Of a stretch of DNA of 64,000 nucleotides, positions 49,420-59,257 are shown in pieces. The stretch lies in the NCBI GenBank assembly GCA_022885665.1, contig JAGQDJ010000618.1, forward strand, positions 1 to 64,000, in the 5' to 3' direction. The notes below the pieces were generated by a model, which saw nothing but the letters and a program-made list of their open reading frames with translations, had not been told where the DNA came from and did no database searches. The DNA comes from Triops longicaudatus (taxonomy: Eukaryota > Arthropoda > Branchiopoda > Notostraca > Triopsidae). A program made the position numbers and the translations under genes. Numbering within the stretch: the stretch's first letter is position 1; every line of letters starts with the position of its first letter.

Positions 49420-49750
49420 TATATATATATATATATANNNNNNNNNNNNNNNNNNNNNNNNNNNNNNNNNNNNNNNNNNNNNNNNNNNNNNNNNNNNNNN
49501 NNNNNNNNNNNNNNNNNNNNNNNNNNNNNNNNNNNNNNNNNNNNNNNNNNNNNNNNNNNNNNNNNNNNNNNNNNNNNNNNNNNNNNNNNNNNNNNNNNNN
49601 NNNNNNNNNNNNNNNNNNNNNNNNNNNNNNNNNNNNNNNNNNNNNNNNNNNNNNNNNNNNNNNNNNNNNNNNNNNNNNNNNNNNNNNNNNNNNNNNNNNN
49701 NNNNNNNNNNNNNNNNNNNNNNNNNNNNNNNNNNTATATATATATATATA
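49420..49750. repeat. (TA)n microsatellite containing an assembly gap of Ns
   Basis: TA repeats run into an N tract at 49438-49734 and resume at once after it. The true repeat length is unknown. The N run is about 297 bases and may be an estimate rather than a measurement. Confidence 0.95.
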
Positions 49751-49811
49751 TTCCTGCAATTGTCTATATATATTCCTGCAATTCCTGCAATTCCTTTTCC
49801 TGCAATTGTCT
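49751..49811. repeat. Short direct repeats of TTCCTGCAATT
   Basis: TTCCTGCAATT occurs four times in about 60 bp, two copies followed by GTCT and separated by a (TA)n remnant. This suggests local expansion next to the gap. Confidence 0.85.
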
Positions 49812-50001
49812 TAATTTTATTTATTTATTTTTAAGCGCAGGGTAGATTAGGAAAAAGTCGCACTAGTCGGGAAAAATATTTTCTTCCTAGTCCTCCCGCT
49901 AGAGGTAGCCAAGTATCAACAATCTAGGGGCGGAGCTTCTGGCAGTCTTGTTACCTCTTCTGGCCCACATTGTGACTAGTGCAAATTTTACTTAATGAAA
50001 C

Positions 50002-50050
50002 ATGGCTCGCAGCACAGAACAAGCTTACGAAGACTCGGCCTGCTATCAAG
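50002..50050 (+). CDS. Candidate first coding exon A (MARSTEQAYEDSACYQ)
   Basis: ATG at 50002 opens 16 codons plus one base, ending at a good donor (CAAG-GTAATC). It sits just after the intergenic stretch, with an adenine-rich start context (GAAACATGG). The phase-1 end matches both the exon at 50452 and the conserved Pur-alpha exon at 63014. The gene it belongs to is uncertain: it could be an alternative Pur-alpha N-terminus or a separate gene. Confidence 0.4.
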
Positions 50051-50451
50051 GTAATCCATGGCTTTGATTTCTGACCTTTTAACAATTAAAATCACCACAC
50101 CAGAAATAAGTTAAGCAAGCTGAGAACTTGGCTCTGTTTGTTTACATGCCTTGTTCCTTCCCTCTTTTCCACGGCTCAAAGAGCAATCGTCCTCACTTGA
50201 CGGTAGAAAAAAAAGTTTTCATAGCCAGTTCATCGCTGCTGGGGTTTTTACTGTTTCTAGTATGTGTGTGTAACTTTTGTAGTGGTCTACAAAAGTCAGA
50301 GATCACTTTCGCAGAAAAAGTGTCACGAAAACACGTGACTAGGCCAACATTCAACCCTACAGCTTTTCTTTCCAACCTTGGGTTTGACAGTTTGCCTTTG
50401 AGTTGTAAACTGGATTGACATTCGGTTCCTTGTGGGAATATTTACGTGTAG

Positions 50452-50499
50452 ACATGGTAACAGATTCCACTACAGTGGCCACCAAATTGCCTGAAAAAG
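50452..50499 (+). CDS. Candidate exon B (MVTDSTTVATKLPEK), phase 1 to phase 1
   Basis: The acceptor ACGTGTAG and donor AAAAAG-GTAGAC frame a 48-base exon, a multiple of three. Joined to exon A it gives ...YQ-D-MVTDSTTVATKLPEK-G with no stop, so it behaves as a cassette. It also has its own ATG at 50454. It could be an optional part of the Pur-alpha N-terminus, but this is not shown. Confidence 0.35.
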
Positions 50500-50934
50500 G
50501 TAGACATTACTTTACTTGATTATATTTATGTCTTTTGTCCATGATCTATTGCAAATCATTTATTCACAACAATAAATAATAAAAGGTCACACGATGGTTT
50601 AAGCTTCCTTTAAGAAAGCATGTTTGACGTACATTTTGGGCATTTTCCTTACATTTTTGAAAAATATTATCTTGGTTGTCGCGAAATTGCAGCGAGAAAC
50701 GTTAATTACATGAACCAGTTGGTCTATAAGGGGTTCATTATCACAAACTCGTATACGGAGAAAGAAAAAAGCAACAAATCTTGTCTTATCTCCTTTGTCT
50801 ATCTTCATTTAGCAGCTATCTACTCACAAGTTTCAATGCGGTTCGACTTTGTGAAAGAAATAAAATAAAATGTACTGTTTAATTAAACGTCCTGTGCCAA
50901 TTTGTTCGACACCAAGGGATTTTTGGTTGAAATT

Positions 50935-51281
50935 CAGTAGATTCCCTGTTATCCGTCAGATATGGGAATGATTGGTTGACCGAAAAAAAGGCTAATCGAA
51001 AAAAAAATTTTTAAATAGAGTCTACGATGCAAATAGAGGATACTTGAAACAAATGTTTTTCAATATACAAGTTTATGAAGCGTTTATTAACTTCGATAAT
51101 AATTTGCCAAAATAGTTCAATAATAATTTGCTTAATTCTTGTTATTTTTTAAAGTTACACTGTTGTTTTATTTCAAGTCTTCATCAGTTTTCGCATTAAT
51201 AACATTAATTTTTGTAATAAGAATGCGCTGCCGTACCGATAATCGGTTAAACAGGATACGGATAAGAGAGAGTCTACTGTA
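50935..51281. mobile_element. Tigger/pogo-like MITE, about 345 bp
   Basis: The left end reads CAGTAGATTCCCTGTTATCC and the right end, reverse-complemented, reads CAGTAGACTCTCTCTTATCC. The terminal inverted repeats match at 16 of 20 positions, and this CAGT-GACTCTC-TTATCCG pattern is typical of Tigger elements. A subterminal AATCGG/CTAATCG motif also recurs inverted. No transposase frame is present. Confidence 0.65.
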
Positions 51282-52241
51282 AATATAATAAATTTTAATA
51301 CAAGTAAGAATTTTTTTATTTACAATCAGCATGAGCTCTTTGCTGGCCAATATTGAGAATAAATACCGTATTTCTCATATACCATGTTTTAAATCGCAAT
51401 TTTTAATGTAAAACTCACTAAATGCGTTTAACTAACTTGTTCTGGACCTATTAAATGTACTTAAGCATACGGAAAGCACCAAGACCCGAAAAAAAGCCAC
51501 AGGGTAATAACATACAGAAATACTTAAAACAAGAAAAAACAACCTAAATTTATGATAAATTAAATTCCGTACAAACGCGTAGGAGCTATTTCGGACTTTT
51601 AAACTAAGTATCCTGTTCACTGCAGCCTTAGCAGTTTTTCTCACTTCCGGAAGCGGATTTCTGGGTTCAGAACTAGTTCGACCCCTTTTTGTTTCTTTGT
51701 TTATTGAATCTGCAAAGCTCAAAACAAATTGATCCTTTAGAAAAAAAAGCCAACGAGTTCCGTGGGCAACATCGTTTATGGACGAGAAAAACCCCATTTG
51801 TTATTTTCTTTATTTTTATTTTTCGTTTGAAGCTTACCAAGGTCTTTCGGTAGTTCAGAGGAATGCTGGGAATCTCCCAACTTCTTTTCGAGAGAAAAAA
51901 AAAAGAGTCGGTTTCGTGACGTCAGAACGGGTTTCTTCTTGGCGCGGTAGTTTCGGGCTTGAGTAGGATAGTGGGAGATTGTTGTGCCATGCATTGAGTT
52001 TCGGGCCAGAAGGTGTGTAGGGTGAATGAAAGCGTAGGCGGGGGCGGATGTTGTTGTCATTTCGGATTTTAGAAAGAGAAGGCGAGGTGGAAGCGAAAAA
52101 CGTAAGATTCGCACCTTCGGCTCGCACACAACTGATTCCGAACAGCACAGTCCGGTCAGCACGTCTATGTGAGACCCGGTGTGTGCCTTCAGTTACTGTC
52201 CATAGTTAGAAAAGTTTGGGCGTTTTGGTGCGAAAAGTGAT

Positions 52242-52271
52242 ATGGCAGTTGCCTGGCGTGTGAATTCGTGA
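52242..52271 (+). other. Upstream open reading frame (9 codons)
   Basis: ATG GCA ... TCG TGA lies 44 bases upstream of the ATG at 52315 in what looks like its 5'UTR. It could damp translation of that exon's transcript. Confidence 0.35.
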
Positions 52272-52314
52272 ATTTTGATTTATGGGGTGATTTTTGGAGA
52301 TTTTAGTTTTCAAA

Positions 52315-52387
52315 ATGTCCGATTCCGAATTGGAGGCGCTGAAAGCCACCGTGGACCCGTTGTTGTGGGGTTACTGGTCGTACGCAG
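52315..52387 (+). CDS. Candidate first coding exon C (MSDSELEALKATVDPLL...)
   Basis: ATG at 52315 opens 24 codons plus one base (MSDSELEALKATVDPLLWGY then WSYA), ending at the strong donor GCAG-GTGAGA. The 250 bp before it is GC-richer than its surroundings and looks like a promoter plus 5'UTR. The phase-1 end fits the Pur-alpha exon at 63014, giving ...WSYAG-PGQPGEQELATK. Some insect Pur-alpha proteins start MSD, which is suggestive only. A first exon of a different gene is the alternative. Confidence 0.45.
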
Positions 52388-55300
52388 GTGAGAACTGCAG
52401 TTTTAAGACGAAATTTTGGTATTTTGAGTGCGTCGTGGTATAACAGTGGAGAAAAGATGCTTAGTTAGGTGCTATTTCTTTTCTCGTGTGTCTTTAAAGC
52501 TTATCGTGGCGCGAACGGATGAGTCACTGTACGACCACGTGGTTCCGGGGAACCGAAGACAAACACGCACGCTTGTAATGTAGGGAAAGCGTCCCACGCA
52601 GTTTTCAAATAGCAATGTCTTCTGGGGCTAGACTGACTAATTTAGGCGACGTGACGCCCGCAATGCTTTAAAGAGATTAAGACCGACTTTGTTGAGGGAA
52701 TTAGGAAACAAGCTGCAATATTGAAGATTTTTTAATTATTATTATTTGTCTGAAGTATCTGTAGAGATTATTTTGCGTGTGTGAACTATTGTATTTGTTT
52801 TTTATTTAAAACAATTTATGCATTTTTATTTAAAACATTATATTTATTTAAAATATTGTATTTATTTTATTTGTTTAATTTTATTATGTGAAATATATAG
52901 CTGCGATCGAGTACGCGTTAACAAAAGTTTCAAAACTGGGGGATTTTCGGTAATTGAAGTATACATTAAGGAAAGAGTCAATCAGGTTAGTACCCGAGCG
53001 TATAATTCACGCAGATAATTATGATTATAGTCTCTTTTTGAGTATCTTTCTTCTCTTAATTAGACTAGATATACTGAAAGAGTAAATTCCACCCTTATGC
53101 GAGCGTTAAGTTAGTCGTTGTAATTTGGTTTTGCATTAGATGTTATTCTCGAACGCTGTTACTTTCTTTTTGCATGGAAAATGGGGAGGAAAGACAGTTA
53201 GTGAGCACGCACATTCATCGCTGTGTCGACACCCCTCCCACATTTCCATATTCCTACTCATTATGTAATGCAACATGCATTCCTTTCAAAGCAGTTAAAG
53301 CTGATCTAGTTGATCTTCTAAAACAACGAGCGCTGCTCACTTTCGAATCTGTCTTTTTGTGCCGTCTAAGATTGTCCACTATTTTCTTACTATTAAACGA
53401 AAAAACGTTTCAAATTTCATTTTTTACCTTAGAACTAACCATTCTAGATTTCCTGTAGTACTTCTCGTATGTTAACTCAGCTGTACACGTAGTGGAAATT
53501 ATGTAAAATCCTGCCATAACTTTCGGAAATAATTTTCGCTCTGAAGCCAAAAAAGTGTAAACTGAATTTTTGACACGTGGGCCGCTTATTCACGGCATGT
53601 GGCTTACGCTGAATGCAGTTTGACTAACGCCGTTGCTAGGTGGCAGGATATACTGTCAGACATACTTTTATGCCCGTGATCCTTTTCAACCACCTCATTT
53701 CAGGTTGACTTACACTTGGTTGTAAACTGTGTTTCCCTTACATGGGATACGCTTTAATTCCATTTTGCTCATCTAACGATTCCCTTCGCCCCTAGCGCTG
53801 CGTAACCCTCACCCTGTCAGGAACCATGTTTAACCCCTTTCTACCCATATTTGAGTCTCGTTTACACTGCATTTACCGTTTTGAAAGCATTGTGACAGTT
53901 TCATTACCCTTTATTAGTTTTCAAAGTAAATTCCGTAAAGTAACGTTTTGATCAACAAAAACGACGCTAAAACACAGGACTAGTCAAATAATTTCCAAAA
54001 TCGCCGTTAGATGTCTCCATATGTCAACTTGAGCTTATAATAGCCGTGCGCTTCTTACAAATACCTGTGCCCTTTTTTATCATACTTTTTGTCAAGTCAT
54101 GAAAAACGAGGAGGAAGGAAGAGAATCCGTGGAGAAGGAGGTGTCTGTCTGTTGCTGGCTGGGCGAATTTGCAATCTATTCGCGACTGAACCCTCCTCCG
54201 GATGGATATGTGTATGACTGAGCTGTTTGTGGGCCAAAAGGGGAGGCGTTCGGCGGTATGTGTGCACAAAGCAGAGGCAATAGAGCGGATCAAAAATTTT
54301 GCCGCAACCCAGGGATGACGAAGCGGCTGCGCAGTGCCACTTCTCTACCAAGTAGCACCCCCTGCCCCTTCGTCTCCATCAGTTCCTGCAGTAGTTCTTT
54401 TTTCTAACTTTTCCAGCTCCCCGGTCCCCCTAACCTTGTGGCCCACAGAAGCGTAACGAGCCACTGGGTGTCCGGGAAAGCCGAGTGGCCTCTCCCGTCT
54501 GGCGCAATCGACTCGCTCATGAGTGTTCACGAGTGGCCCGCAAATGAACGACGAAGCGAGTACTTGCCATGGGCGAGTACGGGATGGGAGACTTCACACG
54601 AACGCGCTAACAGGGGAGGAACTATGTTTTAGGTTCCGTTGGCCAGTAACACCAGACCAGTCCCAGTTAACCGAGTGAAAATTTCTGATTAAAGGAACAG
54701 CCACGTGACTCGAACACTGCTATGACAATGAAAATTTTAACCAGAAAAAAATATGAGTCCTCGTTTCTGGTAGAGAGGTATAGAAAGAAGCTAGTAGTTG
54801 AATTTTTCGATAAAATGGCGTTTGAATTCGGATTAGAATCAGAATAAGGGGTTAAAAATTACTCACATCCTAAAAGCTCAGGTGCGTTAAACCAGTAATT
54901 TACATGACAGCGATTTTATAAGCCTTCGCAAATTTCGAGTGGTTTTTCCTTAAACTCTAGAAAAAAGTATTTTTAAAATAAATAAATAAACATAAATAAA
55001 TGTACTTGTAAATTTAGGCAACGATATAAATTAATTGATTTTAGTTTCAAAGGAGGTATACGAAATAAAATTAACAATATTTAGTAGTGTTTGTAGGTAC
55101 TCTACAGTTTCTTAAGCAAAAATTAATACAAAAAGCAGTCGAGTATATGTACGAAAAAAGCCGTTTGATAAGGACTTCGTGAAATTAAACTAACGAAATA
55201 CATTGCACACTGCAAATTTCTTTCAAACTCAGCAAACATGTTGCAAGAGCTTCGAAGAATTATCTTTAAAAAATACCTTAGCTATACGCCACCGAAAAAA

Positions 55301-55779
55301 CTAGTAATTCGTTTACTAGTATTCGCACCATAGCTGATATTTCACTCTTTTCTAGATATGTTTTGAATTTTAAGAATTCTTAACTCTGATCTGAATCTGT
55401 CTTTAACATTCTGTCGAGATTTAATACTTCGTTCAGTATTAAATTTTTTATGATTAAATAATAATTGCAAAAAAATTTCATTGTTAAGCGCTTTTGAAAC
55501 ATGTCGAAGGGTCTGTAGCAGAAAATACTCTTGATATTTGGATTTAATTCTTATGAGAAGGATTAACCTGATCATTTACAGTTTGTTGAAATATAGTAAG
55601 CATTTTGAGTCTTTGTTACTGATATACATAGGAAGAGATACCATAAAATTAAATAGTTACTAAATGTTGAAAAAACTTAATGTTTAGAAAATAGTATTTT
55701 AGAATTTTATCATTGCCCTGTAAACAGTTGAGTACATACTATTAATAATATTTTTGCCGTATGTACTGCCAAATATTAT

Positions 55780-56112
55780 TGCCTTATTTACAGCCAAAAA
55801 TAGGAATAACGAACTCCCTGAGAATTAAAAGACTATTCGTTATATTAGACGCTTTTTTTCTGTGGACACAGGACCTTACAACCCGTCTACTATACCCGAC
55901 TGTTCGTTACAGAAACGGTTCGTGTAAACGAGACTCCACAATAATACAATTATATCTTGCTATAATGTATTTTGCACAGAAAATGTGTCCATTATACCCG
56001 ATCGTCTGTAGATAATATTAACCTTTCGTTTCTAAGGGATTTGTGAACCTTATACATAATAGCCGATTTTTGGTTACAACCGGTGTACTTTATAGCGAGA
56101 TTTTACAGTATT
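55780..56112. mobile_element. Possible Tigger-like element remnant
   Basis: The right end, reverse-complemented, reads TACTGTAAAATCTCGCTATA, like the ends at 8054 and 14687. The left end is not clear. Internally, CTATACCCGACTGTTCGTTA and ATTATACCCGATCGTCTGTA are related, suggesting internal duplication. Confidence 0.35.
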
Positions 56113-57239
56113 CAGATCAGTGTTAACTTACAATTAAACTAAAAAAAAAAGGACATCAGCAGTGTCGAACATATTAGTTCGTTGTATTGGACGTTGGCTG
56201 CACTTGGTTACAAGCTTTGTCACACATGGATGGTGGCCGGGTTAAATTGTCACGGGTATGCAGTAGAAAGCGTCTATTTTGTCTATCCGGGACTTCCCTT
56301 GGGCTCTTTTTTTAAAGTCTTTTGTGGAGGGAAATGTTACTCCTTTTGGAGCGTCGTATTGCGAATCTTCTTATTGCCATGTCTGGCCGAAGCCAGACGC
56401 CAAAAAGGGCAAAGAAGTCTTAGTCGGGGCAGGGTGAAATAAAGTCGTTGGGCTGCAAAAGGCGAGCTATTATTGTGAGGTATCGACGCCCTGCAAAGCG
56501 AGCCGTTCGTTTGTCTCTTTGTTTATAGTTTTCTAATGATAACGACCGGGTTTATTTTGACGGAAGTCAGGCCTCCTTGTGTTTCTTTCGCCATTTTTTA
56601 AAAAATAAATTATGAAAGTGTTTTTGATATTAATAGCGAGGTGGCGTCATAAAAATTGCGAAGTAAAATCATTCCAGACTAAAAGAAAAAGGATTTAAAA
56701 AGCAGGGAAACCATCCGGCGTTGCTTGGAGAGTGAAAAGGTGATTGAACGCTGCGACATGCTGTCTGGGGCATGGGGAGGATGTTGTGGGGTTGGTCGAG
56801 GGAGTTTTTTTGGGAAAGAAACGTAGACGAGAGCCACTCTCACTCCTCCCAAGTCCTTGGCCGCAATTCCGCGTCGATTGCACACAGCAGAGCCATATTC
56901 AGGTTGCTTTTTTATTTACGTGAGGACCGAGTCTGAAATTAAAATTTTCACAGAAATAAAGAAAAATAAAAAAGTACTAGTTCGGCCAATAAAATTGGTG
57001 CTATTTTATTACGGAGGAAGGCGCTTCCTAAGAAGCTGGGGGAAAGGTACTGCACAGTACCATACCAGCAGGTATTGGATAATTATAGAAAAAGATGAGA
57101 CGAGCTAAGGGGTTCAACGGCAATATAGCTTCGTGGGATAACCATTGACAGCGATTTTTAGAGTTTATTGTTCGAGTTTTTCGTTACGATTTTGGGGGAA
57201 TTTTATTACAGTTTTTGAATATACATAAGAATATATAAT

Positions 57240-57976
57240 TTACAAGAATTTCGCTATAAAAGTTTGTAGCAAAATTCGGATATTGTGAACAATGTTGACT
57301 GGTCCTGAGTTATTTAATTGTGCAAGCGTCTGACATAACGAACTTTCGATATTAGAAGGTGTGTTACTTTTCTGTTCCATGGAAGATTCGCTATAGGAGA
57401 TTTTACTTAGGTTCAGTGTGTTATTCCCGTACGCGATGTTTTGAATTGCGAAGGCTGTTCAGGCTTAATTCAATTAAAGCTTGCTTTACTGTTTGTTTAT
57501 TGATTTTAATCATGATATATCTAAAGCCCCGGGGTACAAAAACGTCCCATATTGGACGTTTTTGGTCCAAATAATATGGGGTCAGACATCAAATCGTAAA
57601 AAGTTTTTTTATACATAAAAAATAATAAATAAGAACACGTTTTGACACAAATGGTACTGTTAGGGATGCTTAATGCACCAGTTTGAGTTTTCTGCAATAA
57701 AAGCTTGTACTAAATTTGTAAACTATGGGGGAATTTTTTTATACCTTTTTTATTGTACGAAAAAAAATGGAAACGGGCCAAGTTGATATAGCAGGTAAAA
57801 GCTTAAAAAGGAAAATTATATAATGTCAAGTACTTTTTGTGATATAATGTCTGAAATTTTGAAGTTTTGTATGTTCGTAATAAAAAGCATTTATTTTAAT
57901 GCAGGTTCTTACGTACAAATCGACCGTAACGGATGTATTTTCCGTTCCCTGCGTGTACGTTATAGCGAGATATTTC
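57240..57976. mobile_element. Possible Tigger-like element, about 735 bp
   Basis: A left-end-like GAATTTCGCTATAAAAGTTT near 57246 and a right-end-like GTTATAGCGAGATATTTCTT near 57958 face each other as degenerate inverted repeats. The interior is non-coding and contains the hairpin at 57537-57564. Confidence 0.3.
57537..57564. repeat. Perfect inverted repeat, 11-bp arms
   Basis: CAAAAACGTCC - CATATT - GGACGTTTTTG forms a hairpin with 11 paired bases and a 6-base loop. It may be part of a mobile element. Confidence 0.8.
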
Positions 57977-58080
57977 TTTTTGAATTGTAGCTCTATTTTT
58001 AGCTTGCAAGAATTCTGCTACTGGAAATGAGTAAGAATGTTGTGAGCACCCGACCCTGGCGCGAGCTAAAAAAGCGAACC

Positions 58081-58500
58081 CGGGACCAGTATAGTCAGGC
58101 GGTATAGGATCGAGTTCGGTTTTGTCGGCGCAGCGTCCGCAGTCGTTGAACGAGAGATACTCCTCTCGGTCCGTCTGTCTGTCTCCTTCCCGTCCCCGTC
58201 TGCGTCCCCTTCTCCCCGGTTTCGGTCACAAGCAGCGCCGGGGTCTGAGTTGCCGGGTTTGGGCAGGAACGAGTGACTCTGCGGCGTAAACTGAGGCCCG
58301 AAGGATTGGGTGGCAGTGGGGCACACAGCAAGTTGTCGACGCGGGCCGGCAGCAGTCCGAGAGTGAGAGTCGCTGGCGTTTAGTCGCTAGTTTGGGGCTT
58401 CGGTTGGGAGGACGGTTTTTGAAGCGCTGGGCTTGTTGTCGGAGGGCTGTGCATTGAGACAGGTGTGCTAGTATGCAAATGAACAACATTGGCCAGACAC
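58081..58500 (+). promoter_or_regulatory. GC-rich promoter/5'UTR region, probably of Pur-alpha
   Basis: This patch is markedly richer in C, G and CpG than its surroundings (for example TCGGCGCAGCGTCCGCAGTCG, shortened here) and lies about 800-1200 bp before the Pur-alpha start at 59258. GAGACAG-GTGTGC near 58462 could be a donor ending a non-coding first exon, with the acceptor TCTTCAG at about 59218-59224. Confidence 0.45.
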
Positions 58501-59257
58501 CTTTGCCAAAAAGGACGTGAAAAGCGTGAAAAACTGACGGGACATTTTCCCATTTTTAGAATTCCAAGTGTGCCGTTCTACAGAAGCTTTTTTTTCCCGA
58601 CATTTTTAATTTCTTTGTTGTGAAGGAAACCAAAGCCTCACGTTGGAATACTTTTTAATCTCATTGATTTTTAATCGCATAACCCGTTACTGTAACGGAT
58701 TTCATACACCGGAAAAACCAACGGATTATACACAAACCCACGAATTTTGGATAATCTAGAGAAATTACTAGTGATTTATTTTGGCTGGAAGAATAATTAT
58801 AGAGAATATAGCGAAAGAGCCAGCAGAGTATGAAACTTACCCCGGGAGATTGGGTGTGATCACGGAGAAAAAAGCCAGAAAGGAAGGCGATTCGAGTACA
58901 GGCCAGGTCTCGTGAATGGCTGTGATTAAGTGCGCAGTTCATTGTTGGGCTTTGGAGCGAAGAAAAGTTGACTACGAAGTTGGCCGCCTGCCCTTGAAGC
59001 CGCTGTTGCTAAGACTATAACTCTCACAGCCGTCTCTCTCCTCGTCTCTCCCTTTGTGTTGTGCCCTTACCGGACTGTGACGATTCAAACTCCAAATTTT
59101 TCGGACTTAGTTTTAAAAAAATAAGCAAAAAAAGTCCTCGTTCGATTTGCTCAGAGACAAAGACGTTGGTAAAGAATCGTTGTGTTCTGCATCCGTTTGG
59201 GTGGGTGAATTTTGAACTCTTCAGGGTTGGGACCTAGAACCCCAAAGGGGCGTGGCT

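Larger units (their letters stand above)
48438..50001. other. Intergenic region with repeats and an assembly gap
   Basis: No gene is seen between ACY1 and the first candidate exon at 50002. GCCATCTAG at about 48563 resembles the GCCAT sites near other starts. The region includes a run of N inside a TA microsatellite. Confidence 0.5.
52388..58080. other. Gene-poor interval, repeats and GC-rich patches
   Basis: I see no supported coding exon. GC-richer patches lie at about 54120-54640 and 56690-56880 and could be regulatory or untranslated exons. Open frames on the minus strand at 54024-54530 lack domains. Tigger-like repeat ends occur from about 55780 onwards. Confidence 0.45.

Noticed and set aside
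50128..50418. Open frame with one strong hydrophobic segment (LTVEKKVFIASSSLLGFLLF), resembling the N-terminus of M13 peptidases
   Set aside because: Its frame cannot be joined from exon A (phase 1) with the acceptors present, it ends without the conserved cysteines of that family, and no peptidase exons follow.
54024..54530. Overlapping minus-strand frames in a GC-richer patch
   Set aside because: Low-complexity R/P/S/H composition without domains; more likely regulatory or untranslated DNA.
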